From Mesorhizobium sp. B1-1-8 (GTDB lineage: Bacteria > Pseudomonadota > Alphaproteobacteria > Rhizobiales > Rhizobiaceae): a DNA stretch of 64,000 bases. The DNA is taken from assembly GCF_006442795.2 (NCBI RefSeq), contig NZ_CP083956.1:2643501-2707500 (forward strand). The letters are read 5' to 3'. The position numbers and the translations under genes were made by a program. A model generated the notes under the pieces. That model saw only the letters and a list, made by a program, of their open reading frames with translations, was not told the origin of the DNA and made no database searches. How positions within the stretch are numbered: position 1 is the stretch's first letter; the number at the start of each line of letters is the position of its first letter. Below, one piece after another: positions 36,974 to 45,998 of this stretch.

Positions 36974-37987
36974 ATGAGGATGACGACCAGAAGGACTGTT
37001 CTGCGCTCGACCGTCGTGGCGGCAGCCACGGCGCTCTGCGCCTCGATCTCCACCTTGCCGGCGCACGCGCTCGACGCGCAATGGTGCAAGGACGTGCATA
37101 TCCGCTTCTTCGTCGGCGGCGCAGAGGGCGATGCCTTCGGCACTATCGTCTACAATGGCGCCAAGCAGGCGGCGGCCGATCTCGGGCCGAAGGTCGACTA
37201 CATCTTCTCGCAGTGGGACGTCGAGAAGATGGTGCAGCAATTGCGCGAAGCGGTTGCGGTCAAGCCGCAGGGCATCGCCATGATGGGCCATCCGGGCGAC
37301 GCCGCGATCATGCCGCTGGCCGAACAGGCGCATAAGGACGGCATCAAGATGATGTACCAGAACGTGCCGGTGCCGAAGGTGGTCGCGGCATTCGGCGGCG
37401 GCTATGTCGGGGCCCAGCAGGAGCAGCAGGGCCGCGCGCTCGGCGCCGAGGCGTTCAAGCTCGGCAAGCTCAAGGCCGGCGACAAGGCGATCATGATCGG
37501 CCCGTTCGAGAACGAGAACCGCGGCGCGCGCGAGCGCGGCACGGTGGCTGCGCTGAAGGAAGCAGGCGTCGAGGTCATCCAGCTGTCCTCGCCGCCAAGC
37601 GGTGAGTGGGCCTCGGACCCCAACCTCGCCATTCCTGTGATCACGGCAGCACTTCTCAACCACCCCGACGTCAAGGCGGTCGGCTATCCCGGCGGACAAA
37701 TGCTCGGCAACGTCGCGACTTATATGCAGGCGGCGGGCAGGAAGCCGGGCGATATCTTCAATTTCGGCTTCGACACCAGCCCGCAGATCGTCGAGGGCTT
37801 CAAGGGCGGCTGGGTGCAGCTGACGGCCGACCAGCAGCCGTTCCTGCAGGGTTATCTGCCGATCCTCAGCCTGTGCCAGCAAGTAGTGCTGGGTCTTGCG
37901 CCGATGAACGTCGACACCGGCGCCGGCTTCGTCACGCCGCAGAATTACGAGATCGTCGCCGAGCTGGCCAAGCAGGCGCTGCGTTGA
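36974..37987 (+). CDS. Sugar ABC transporter substrate-binding protein
   Basis: The 337-residue protein has a signal peptide with a twin-arginine (TTRRTVLRS) before the hydrophobic stretch VVAAATALCAS, cleaved near AHA-LDA, and a type I periplasmic binding fold (RFFVGGAEGDAFGTIVYNGAKQAA, QPQGIAMMGHPGD-like VKPQGIAMMGHPGD, GFDTSPQIVEGF). It resembles the fructose-binding FrcB class. GGGAGG precedes the ATG by 7 bases, and a small hairpin ACCCTC/GAGGGT (36937-36954) lies just before. Periplasmic ligand unknown. Highest-expressed position before a stabilising hairpin. Confidence 0.92.
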   Translation: MRMTTRRTVLRSTVVAAATALCASISTLPAHALDAQWCKDVHIRFFVGGAEGDAFGTIVYNGAKQAAADLGPKVDYIFSQWDVEKMVQQLREAVAVKPQGIAMMGHPGDAAIMPLAEQAHKDGIKMMYQNVPVPKVVAAFGGGYVGAQQEQQGRALGAEAFKLGKLKAGDKAIMIGPFENENRGARERGTVAALKEAGVEVIQLSSPPSGEWASDPNLAIPVITAALLNHPDVKAVGYPGGQMLGNVATYMQAAGRKPGDIFNFGFDTSPQIVEGFKGGWVQLTADQQPFLQGYLPILSLCQQVVLGLAPMNVDTGAGFVTPQNYEIVAELAKQALR

Positions 37988-37996
37988 CCTCCCAAG

Positions 37997-38025
37997 CCGC
38001 CGGCCGGTCCTGACCCGGCCGGCGG
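37997..38025 (+). other. GC-rich hairpin after the binding-protein gene
   Basis: An 11-bp stem pairs 37997-38007 with 38015-38025 (core GCCGGCCGG/CCGGCCGGC) around the loop TCCTGAC, ten bases after the binding-protein stop and inside the operon. In many ABC operons such hairpins protect the upstream message and lower expression of the membrane components; this role is inferred from position. Confidence 0.6.
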
Positions 38026-38072
38026 GGGCCGCCGGCGAGGCGGCGGCAAATAGACAATCAAGCGAGGATCGC

Positions 38073-38866
<794 letters not shown>

Positions 38867-38870
<4 letters not shown>

Positions 38871-39916
38871 GCAAGACCATGGAACCCGATCTGCAGAGCC
38901 CGCTCGGCAACGCGCGTGGCGAAGCCGCCGCGAAGGAATGGAAGCACCCGTCCGATCACTGGCTGCGCGGCTTCATCCTCGACAACCGCGCAGCGCTCGG
39001 TACGCTTGCCGTGTTCATCGTGATGATGGCGGTTTTCATCATCGCCAACCCGACCGTGTTCACCACCTGGTATCTCTACAGCTCCGTGCTCACCACGTTG
39101 CCGGTGGCGCTGTTCGTCGTGGTGCCGCTTGTCTTCGTCGTCACCTGCGGCGAGATCGACCTGTCGTTTCCGGCGACGATGGGCTTTGCCTCCTGGGTCT
39201 TTGCGCTGGTCGTGCAGGGCGGCTACGATCCGTTCCTCGGCATTGCCGCCGCGCTTCTCACTGGCACGCTGCTCGGCTTCTTGGTCGGATCGCTGGTCGT
39301 CTATGGCGGGCTATCGTCGCTGATCGCCACGCTCGGCATGAATTTCCTGCTGCGCGGCCTGATCCAGATCATCAACGAGGGCAAGTCGATGGCGCTGACC
39401 GGCCTTGCCGACAGCTCGGCCTACAAGATCTTCTCCAGCCAGATCTGGGGCATTCCGGTGCAGATCTTCTGGGCCATCGCCTTCGTCGTGTTCTCGGCGC
39501 TGCTCTATAACCGCCACCGCTTTGGCGCGCAGGTGAAAGTGGTCGGCGACAATCCCGACAGCGCCAGACAGATGGGCATCGATGTCAAATGGGTGCGGGT
39601 CAAGGTGTTCGTCTTCGTCGGCATCGGTGCCGCCATCGCCGGCACCTTCTCGGTGATGATCAACTTCACCTGGTGGCCGACGGCGGGCGACGGCTATCTG
39701 CTGCCGGTGCTGGCCTCGGTGTTCGTCGGCGGCACTCCGACCTGGGGCGGCATCGGCACCGTGGTCGGCGGCGCGATCGGCGCGGTCACCGTGTCGTTCA
39801 TCCAGACCGGCGTGGTGGCGGCGGGCTTGAGCGGCTTCTACGTCCAGTTCTTCAACGGGCTGATCATCATCCTGTCGCTGCTCGGCCACAAATGGAACCA
39901 GGCACGGTACAGGTGA
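38867..39916 (+). CDS. Sugar ABC transporter permease (FrcC/RbsC-like)
   Basis: The 349-residue protein has eight to ten membrane segments and the pattern of RbsC/FrcC permeases: TCGEIDLSFPATMGFASWVFA, GLSSLIATLGMNFLLRGLIQI, VVGDNPDSARQMGIDVKWV and GGTPTWGGIGTVVGGAIGA. An N-terminal cytoplasmic extension of about 40 residues (QSPLGNARGEAAAKEW) precedes the first helix. It is the last operon gene and converges with uvrD with a 22-base gap. Together with the binding protein and ATPase it forms a complete importer. Confidence 0.93.
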
Positions 39917-39938
39917 GGTGAGGTAGATTTCAGGCCGC

Positions 39939-42587
39939 TCACACCGGCGCGACAAACCCGTCCAGCACGCGCTTCTGGCCGGCCTTGTCGAAGTCGATGG
40001 TGAGCTTGTTACCGTCTATTGCCGCGATGTTGCCGTTGCCGAATTTCTGGTGGAAGACGCGGTCGCCGATGCTGAACGGAGAGGGCGTGTCGGCGACGGA
40101 TTTGGCGACCAGCTCGCCCTCGATGGTGCGGCCCTTCACGCTGGTGCGACCGGCGCCGTAGCCTGAGTCGGTCTCGCCATAGCCGATGCGCTCGACCTGG
40201 TGGCCGGAGCGGGTGCCCCAGTTGCGGTCGGTCGCCTCGGTGCGGTTGGCCTGCGCGCGCTGCCAGCCGGGCGTCGCATAGGTGTTGGAGAAGCTGCCCG
40301 ATTTCTCGGCGCCGATATTGTCGAAGCGCGAGGCGCCGTAAGGGTTCTGGCGGCCGCCGCGGCCGGAGGCGAACGAGCCGCCGCCGTAATTGTTGCCGTA
40401 GCCGCCATAGGAGTTGCCGGTTTCGGCGACATCGACATGGGTTTGCGGCAATTCGTCGAGGAAGCGCGACGGGATGGTCGATTGCCACAGGCCATGGATC
40501 AGCCGGTTGGAGACGAACCAGATGTGCAGGTTCTTCTTGGCCCGCGTCAGGCCGACATAGGCAAGCCGGCGCTCTTCCTCGAGACCGGAACGGCCGCCTT
40601 CATCCAGCGCGCGCTGGTGCGGAAAAAGGCCTTCTTCCCAGCCGGGCAGGAAGACGGTCTCGAATTCGAGGCCCTTGGCCGAATGCAGCGTCATGATCGA
40701 GACCGCATCGAGCGATTCACTCTGCTCGGCCTCCATGACCAGCGCCACATGCTCGAGGAAGGAGCGCAGCGATTCATACTCCTCCATCGAGCGGATCAGT
40801 TCCTTGAGGTTTTCCAGCCGACCCGGCGATTCCGCCGAGCGGTCGTTCTTCCACATGTCGGTATAGCCGCTCTCTTCCAGGATAGTCTCGGCCAGCTCGG
40901 TGTGCGGCTTGGTCTCCAGCGCCTTTTGCCAGCGCTCGAAATTGGCCGCGACCTCGCGCAAGGCGGCGCGGGGTTTGGGTTTCAATTCATCGCTTTCGGC
41001 GAGCGTCGCCGCCGCCTCCAGCATCGGGATGCGCAAGCCGCGCGCCGTGTCGTGGATCTGGCGGATGGTTGCTTCGCCCAGCCCGCGCTTCGGTACGTTG
41101 ACGATGCGCTCGAAGGCGAGGTCGTCGCCGCTGTTGGCGACGACGCGGAAAAAAGCCAGCGCGTCGCGGATTTCCATGCGCTCGTAAAAGCGCGGACCGC
41201 CGATGACGCGGTAGTTGAGGCCGAGCGTGATGAAGCGGTCCTCGAAGGCCCGCATCTGGAAGGACGCGCGCACCAGGATCGCCATGTCGTTCAAATTGTG
41301 CTTCTGCCGCTGGTAGGCCTCTATGGCCTCGCCGATGGCGCGCGCTTCTTCCTCCGAATCCCACGAGGCATGGACATGCACCTTGTCGTCCTCGGGGTCG
41401 TCGCGGTCGGTGAACAGCGTCTTGCCGAAGCGTCCTTCATTATGGGAAATGAGGTGGGACGCCGCGCCCAGGATATGCGCGGTGGAGCGGTAGTTGCGCT
41501 CCAGCCGGATGATGGTGGCGCCGGGGAAATCCTTGTCGAAACGCAAGATGTTGTCGACCTCGGCGCCGCGCCAGCCATAAATCGACTGGTCGTCGTCGCC
41601 GACGCAGCAAATATTGACTTTGTTTTCGCTCACGGCCGCACGCGAGCTTCGCTCGCTGGCCTCCGCGGGGGCGGCCTGGCCGGCCGACGCCCGGTCGGGC
41701 TTGCGGCCTTCGGCCGATCGCACATCGGCAGACGTTGACGCTCGCCCAGTTTCCGGCCGCTGTGCCAGCAGCCGCAGCCACATGTATTGCGCGGTGTTGG
41801 TGTCCTGATACTCGTCGACGAGGATGTATTTGAATTTGCGGTGGTAGTCCTTCAGCACGTCGGGATTGGCGCGGAAGATGCGGATCGGATGGCAGAGCAG
41901 GTCGCCGAAGTCGCAGGCGTTCAGCGTCTGCAGCCGCTCCTGATAGGCCTTGTAGAGCTGGCGGCCCTTGCCGTTGGCGAAGCTGCGGGCATCGCCTTCC
42001 GGGATCTCGGCAGGGCCGAGGCCCTTGTTCTTCCAGCCGTCGATCATCTGGGCGAACTGCTTGGCCGGCCAACGCTTGTCGTCCAGCCCTTCGGCCTGGA
42101 TCAGCTGCTTGATCAGCCGCACGACATCCTCGGTGTCGAGGATGGTGAAATCGGATTTCAGCCCGGCAAGTTCGGCATGCCGGCGCAGCAGCTTGACGCC
42201 GATCGAGTGGAAGGTGCCAAGCCAGGGCATGCCCTCGATCTTTTCGCCAACAAGTAGCCCGATGCGGGTTTTCATTTCTCGCGCGGCCTTGTTGGTGAAG
42301 GTGACGGCGAGAATTTCCCACGGGTTAGCTTTGTGGGTTGAGAGGATGTGGGCGATGCGCGTGGTCAGCACCCGCGTCTTGCCGGTGCCGGCGCCGGCCA
42401 GCACCAGAACCGGCCCTTCCGTTGTTTCGACAGCGAGCCGCTGCTCGGGGTTCAGCCCCTTCAGATAGTCGGGCGCGTTGTTGTGCCCGTTGCGGGCCGC
42501 CATGGCGCGCGCGGCAATGCCGGACGGGGCCGCGGGCCGCGCATTCGGTTCATCGAAAAAAGGCATGTCCTCGGAAAAGCCCGACAT
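39939..42587 (-). CDS. uvrD: UvrD/PcrA-type superfamily 1 DNA helicase with an in-frame insert
   Basis: A 3'-5' DNA helicase of 882 residues used in nucleotide-excision and mismatch repair. Motifs in order: LNPEQRLAV (Q motif), Walker A AGAGTGKT (64-71), AVTFTNKAAREM (Ia), LVDEYQDTN (II, about 257-264), VGDDDQSIYGWRGA (III), LERNYRS (IV), then VSIMTLHSAKGLEF (V) and RRLAYVGLTRAKKNL (VI), and a C-terminal Gly/Tyr/Asn-rich tail with a Tudor-like end (IGDRVFHQKFGNGNI). Between motifs II and III about 42 residues (279-322) rich in Ala, Arg, Ser and Gly replace the short linker found in other UvrD proteins; see the repeat at 41622-41753. Confidence 0.95.
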   Translation of the reverse strand: MSGFSEDMPFFDEPNARPAAPSGIAARAMAARNGHNNAPDYLKGLNPEQRLAVETTEGPVLVLAGAGTGKTRVLTTRIAHILSTHKANPWEILAVTFTNKAAREMKTRIGLLVGEKIEGMPWLGTFHSIGVKLLRRHAELAGLKSDFTILDTEDVVRLIKQLIQAEGLDDKRWPAKQFAQMIDGWKNKGLGPAEIPEGDARSFANGKGRQLYKAYQERLQTLNACDFGDLLCHPIRIFRANPDVLKDYHRKFKYILVDEYQDTNTAQYMWLRLLAQRPETGRASTSADVRSAEGRKPDRASAGQAAPAEASERSSRAAVSENKVNICCVGDDDQSIYGWRGAEVDNILRFDKDFPGATIIRLERNYRSTAHILGAASHLISHNEGRFGKTLFTDRDDPEDDKVHVHASWDSEEEARAIGEAIEAYQRQKHNLNDMAILVRASFQMRAFEDRFITLGLNYRVIGGPRFYERMEIRDALAFFRVVANSGDDLAFERIVNVPKRGLGEATIRQIHDTARGLRIPMLEAAATLAESDELKPKPRAALREVAANFERWQKALETKPHTELAETILEESGYTDMWKNDRSAESPGRLENLKELIRSMEEYESLRSFLEHVALVMEAEQSESLDAVSIMTLHSAKGLEFETVFLPGWEEGLFPHQRALDEGGRSGLEEERRLAYVGLTRAKKNLHIWFVSNRLIHGLWQSTIPSRFLDELPQTHVDVAETGNSYGGYGNNYGGGSFASGRGGRQNPYGASRFDNIGAEKSGSFSNTYATPGWQRAQANRTEATDRNWGTRSGHQVERIGYGETDSGYGAGRTSVKGRTIEGELVAKSVADTPSPFSIGDRVFHQKFGNGNIAAIDGNKLTIDFDKAGQKRVLDGFVAPV
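41622..41753. repeat. Palindrome-rich insert within uvrD coding sequence
   Basis: The DNA encoding UvrD residues 279-322 is unusually rich in short inverted repeats, such as GCGAGC-TTC-GCTCGC (41642-41656) and CGGCC-TTC-GGCCG (within 41703-41716), and keeps the reading frame. The encoded peptide (for example SADVRSAEGRKPDRASAGQ) has no helicase motif. It looks like an intergenic-type palindromic element that entered a coding region in frame. Confidence 0.7.
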
Positions 42588-42718
42588 CGCCCCGAATGTA
42601 GTGATTCGGGAGCGAAAGACCAGAACTGTCTACGTTTTGTTCCGTTTTTTGAAGAGGCGCTTGCCGGTCGCCGCAGGATTTTCTTCCTCGGCAGCGTTCT
42701 GCAGGCCCTTTGTGTCCC

Positions 42719-43999
42719 TCATGCAGTGGCTGCCCGCATCCGTTCGCCGATTTTTTCAGCGACGTAGCGGGCGTCACGTGCCGCGCCGTGGATCATCGTC
42801 GAGGAGGGCGAATGCTGATAATGGAGGCCGCAGACGTAGAGGCCAGGCTCGCCGTCGACGGCGCCGCGATACTGCTTGATGCGGCCGTTTTCGTCAAATA
42901 CCGGCAACTTGATGAAGTCGAGGCCGGCCCGAAAACCGGTGCACCAGACGACGTTGGCGACGTCCAGAATCTGGCCATCCTCGAGCAGTGGCTTGCCGTG
43001 CTCGATGCCGGCCACGCGTGCAGCGCGTTGGATGCCGGCATCATCCAGATCCTTTGGCTTGACCCGGATCAGCGGCAGGCCGCGGGAAATCATGCCCGGT
43101 TTTGCCTTGCGACCCATCGGCGTGTCGACCGACAGCAGCCGGTGAAAGACGATGCGGAACAGGACCGGGATGACGAGGCGCAAGGTGAAATAGCTGTTAT
43201 AGGCGACCGGGATATTGCCGGGATGGCGTCCGGCGAGCCAGACCTTGTGGGTGCGGCTGATATCCATGGCGATTTCCGCACCCGAATTGCCGGCGCCGAC
43301 CAAAAGCACACCGCCGGGATTGAGCTGGGCGGGGTGCTTGTAGGCGATCGAATGGAATTGCCGGATCGACGGATCGAGCAAAGCGGCGAAATCCGGAATC
43401 TTCGGCTTCTGATAGCTGGCGGCGGCGACGACGACGTGATCGGCGCTGTAGCGCGTGCCGCCGGCCGTGACGACATAGCGACCGCCGCTGCGCGTGACGT
43501 CCTCGACCCTGACGCCTGTGCGCACCGGAAGTGAGAATTTCGCCGCATAGGCTTCCAGGTAGTCGGCCATCGCGTCCTTGGTCGGGAAAGTATATCGCCC
43601 GGCGGGGAAGGGCATCCCGGCCAACCGGTCGAAGCGGGCCGGGGTGAAGAGACGCAGCGAGTCCCAACGGGAGCGCCAGATGTCGCCGACACGCTCGCGG
43701 GCTTCGAGAACGACGAATTTCACCCCCTTGCGGGCAAGGTTGTAGCCGACTGAAAGGCCGCTCTGGCCGGCGCCGATGACGACGACATCGAAATGTTCGT
43801 GGCGAGGCGCGGGCAGCGTTTCATCCCCGGTCGGGGTATGGCCAGCCCGGGCCTGCAGCGTGTCGGACTCCAATCTCATGAATGCCATGCCTTGTTCCAG
43901 CGGCGCGCCGGCGCGCGCGCGGGTCTCGGCGATGTCGCGATTGCGGTGCGGCGGCCTTGCCCGCGCTGAATCCGGGCCATGTGTCGAGGTCGTGGTCAT
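42719..43999 (-). CDS. Flavin-containing monooxygenase-like FAD/NAD(P) oxidoreductase
   Basis: The 426-residue protein has two dinucleotide-binding loops: VVVIGAGQSGLSVGYNL for FAD and VLLVGAGNSGAEIAMDIS for NADPH, plus RVGDIWRSRWDSLRLFTP and the late motif ANVVWCTGF. This is the YUC/CzcO-like class B flavin monooxygenase group. A Thr/Arg-rich N-terminal stretch of about 40 residues precedes the FAD loop. I choose ATG at 43999, which has GGAGA six bases upstream; the ATG at 44011 would add four residues. The substrate is unknown; some relatives oxidise amines, ketones or indole-pyruvate. Confidence 0.9.
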   Translation of the reverse strand: MTTTSTHGPDSARARPPHRNRDIAETRARAGAPLEQGMAFMRLESDTLQARAGHTPTGDETLPAPRHEHFDVVVIGAGQSGLSVGYNLARKGVKFVVLEARERVGDIWRSRWDSLRLFTPARFDRLAGMPFPAGRYTFPTKDAMADYLEAYAAKFSLPVRTGVRVEDVTRSGGRYVVTAGGTRYSADHVVVAAASYQKPKIPDFAALLDPSIRQFHSIAYKHPAQLNPGGVLLVGAGNSGAEIAMDISRTHKVWLAGRHPGNIPVAYNSYFTLRLVIPVLFRIVFHRLLSVDTPMGRKAKPGMISRGLPLIRVKPKDLDDAGIQRAARVAGIEHGKPLLEDGQILDVANVVWCTGFRAGLDFIKLPVFDENGRIKQYRGAVDGEPGLYVCGLHYQHSPSSTMIHGAARDARYVAEKIGERMRAATA

Positions 44000-44122
44000 G
44001 TCTGTCTCCATGCGGCTTTGCCGGCGATGGAGCCAAACTAGCGAACCGGCGCACCGCCGCTTCGGGGAGATGCCTCATGAAGCGAGAAAAATCAGATGGG
44101 GATTTTCCCCCATGCCGCTGCG

Positions 44123-45763
44123 TTATAACAGTCCATTCTGGAAGGCATAGGCGGTGGCGGCCGCTCGCGAGTTGACTGCCATCTTGTCGAATATGTTGCT
44201 GACGTGGCGGTCGACGGTCTTTTCGCTGAGGCCCAGTTCGGCCGCTATGATTTTGTTGGTCTTGCCGGTGGCGACGAGGCCAAGAACTTCGACCTCGCGC
44301 CGCGTCAGGCCATGTGTTGATGAGCCGGTCGACTTGGCTATTGAGGTTACACGCGCAAGATCCGGCGCCGCGCCGAGTTCCATGAACACCCTGCTGGCGG
44401 CGTCGAATTCGAGCCCGGCGCCGTCCTCATCGCCGAGCAGGCGGCAGGACTGGCCGGCAAGAACGCGCAGCCGCGCCTCCAGATAGGGCGCGCCAGCGCG
44501 TTGCCAGATCTTCAGCGCCGCCCGGAAATGGCCGAGCGCCGTCGCCGGGTTGTTCTCGCCCAGCTCGATTTCGCCCCTTGCCTGGGCCGCCATCGCGCCA
44601 AGAATATCGGTCGCAAAACGGCCGGCAGTGGCTTCCAGCTCCTGGCAGGCCTCCTGCGCCTCCTCAGCCGCGCCGGCCGCCAGCATGATCTCGACCACGG
44701 CCGGCAGCAGGCGGGCGCGGCGGAGCGGGGGCCTTGTTGTGGCGAGCACGCGGCGAATGGTTGCCGCCGCCTGTTCGGCGCGGCCCTGCATGAGACGCAG
44801 CAACGCCATGCCAGGCTGCGGTTCGAGGCCGAGCCGGCTGGCGTCGCGATAAAGCTCCTCGGCGGCCATGAACTCGCCGCGCAGGCGATGGATTTCAGCC
44901 TCCTGATAGGCAGCACCTGCGGCCGTTTCGTTGCCGATGGCTCTCGCCAACGACAGCGTCGCGCGCCGCGCCTCCGCCACCGAGTCCTGCCAGGCGCCGT
45001 TCATCTCCATGATCTCGGCCCGGTGCAGCATGCAGACGCCGTTGAACTGCACCAGTTGCGGCTGCGATCCGCACCAGTCCGACAGCGCCTCGGTCCACTC
45101 GCGCGAACGATCGAACGCATAGACCTGCCGGCAGGCGGCGATCAGATTGCAGTAGATGAGGCCGGTGACGATCGGCGTGAGCTCGCCGCCCACTGCCGGC
45201 AACATGGCTTCGTCGAGCAGGGCGATGCCTTCCGCGATCAGGCCCTGCCGCAGCAAAGCCCGGCCGAGATAGCATCTGGCGAAGGCGACAAGGTCAGCGT
45301 CGCGGCAGCGCTCGCCGAGTTCCAGCGCCTGTCCTGCCAGCGATGCTGCGGCGGCATCATCGCCGGCGATGAATTGCCGTTGACCCGCCAGCAACAGTAG
45401 AAAGCCGCGCGCGGCGCATTCGCCGCCGAAGCTGTCGGCGAGGCGCTGTGCCCGCTGCAGCCAGGCGGTGGCGCGGCCTTCCTCGCGCAGCGCCAGAAGC
45501 CGGAAACCGCAGAAGAACGCCCAATAGGCGGCCTTGTCGTCGCGGCCGGCATCGGCGTGCAGGTTGAACAGGCGCTCGACAGCGGCGAAGATGTCTGCGT
45601 CGCGGTCGAGCATACCGGCAGACCAGAGTAGCCGCTCCAGGTCTTCGGGTCCGAGCGGCATGACGGCGTCCGCCGCCTGCAACAGCCCGAACGCGTCCGA
45701 CCACGCCCGTTGCTCATAGGCGTGACGGGCCTTGTCGAGCAAAGAGTCGGCATCGGCTTTCAT
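44123..45763 (-). CDS. LuxR-type regulator with N-terminal TPR-like helical repeats
   Basis: The 546-residue protein ends in a LuxR/FixJ-type helix-turn-helix: LTRREVEVLGLVATGKTNKIIAAELGLSEKTVDRHVSNIF, within about residues 480-546. The preceding 470 residues are repetitive helical pairs (for example LLDKARHAYEQRAWSDAFGLL, ALELGERCRDADLVAFARCY), as in TPR sensor domains. There is no Walker A loop, so unlike MalT-type regulators it lacks the STAND ATPase. ATG at 45763 is preferred to a TTG at 45778. It diverges from the glucose dehydrogenase gene across about 235 bases and may regulate it or the downstream monooxygenase. Confidence 0.88.
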   Translation of the reverse strand: MKADADSLLDKARHAYEQRAWSDAFGLLQAADAVMPLGPEDLERLLWSAGMLDRDADIFAAVERLFNLHADAGRDDKAAYWAFFCGFRLLALREEGRATAWLQRAQRLADSFGGECAARGFLLLLAGQRQFIAGDDAAAASLAGQALELGERCRDADLVAFARCYLGRALLRQGLIAEGIALLDEAMLPAVGGELTPIVTGLIYCNLIAACRQVYAFDRSREWTEALSDWCGSQPQLVQFNGVCMLHRAEIMEMNGAWQDSVAEARRATLSLARAIGNETAAGAAYQEAEIHRLRGEFMAAEELYRDASRLGLEPQPGMALLRLMQGRAEQAAATIRRVLATTRPPLRRARLLPAVVEIMLAAGAAEEAQEACQELEATAGRFATDILGAMAAQARGEIELGENNPATALGHFRAALKIWQRAGAPYLEARLRVLAGQSCRLLGDEDGAGLEFDAASRVFMELGAAPDLARVTSIAKSTGSSTHGLTRREVEVLGLVATGKTNKIIAAELGLSEKTVDRHVSNIFDKMAVNSRAAATAYAFQNGLL

Positions 45764-45998
45764 CGACGAAGCATACAACAGAAGAATGGCCGGGGCGAAC
45801 GGCCCGAGCCGTCGCGCATGATCGCCTCAAGACAGTGGACCGCCTGCCGGTGGTGATCGCTGCTTCCCATTTGACACCGCGCGCAGGCGAGCGGAAAACT
45901 GCGGCAGCGGATGAAAGAATCGGAACGGGAAGCCCGGCGTCTCGTTCTTACGGCGGGGATTTTAGCCGTTCGAATGCAGCCTTTGAAGGAGTGTCGTC

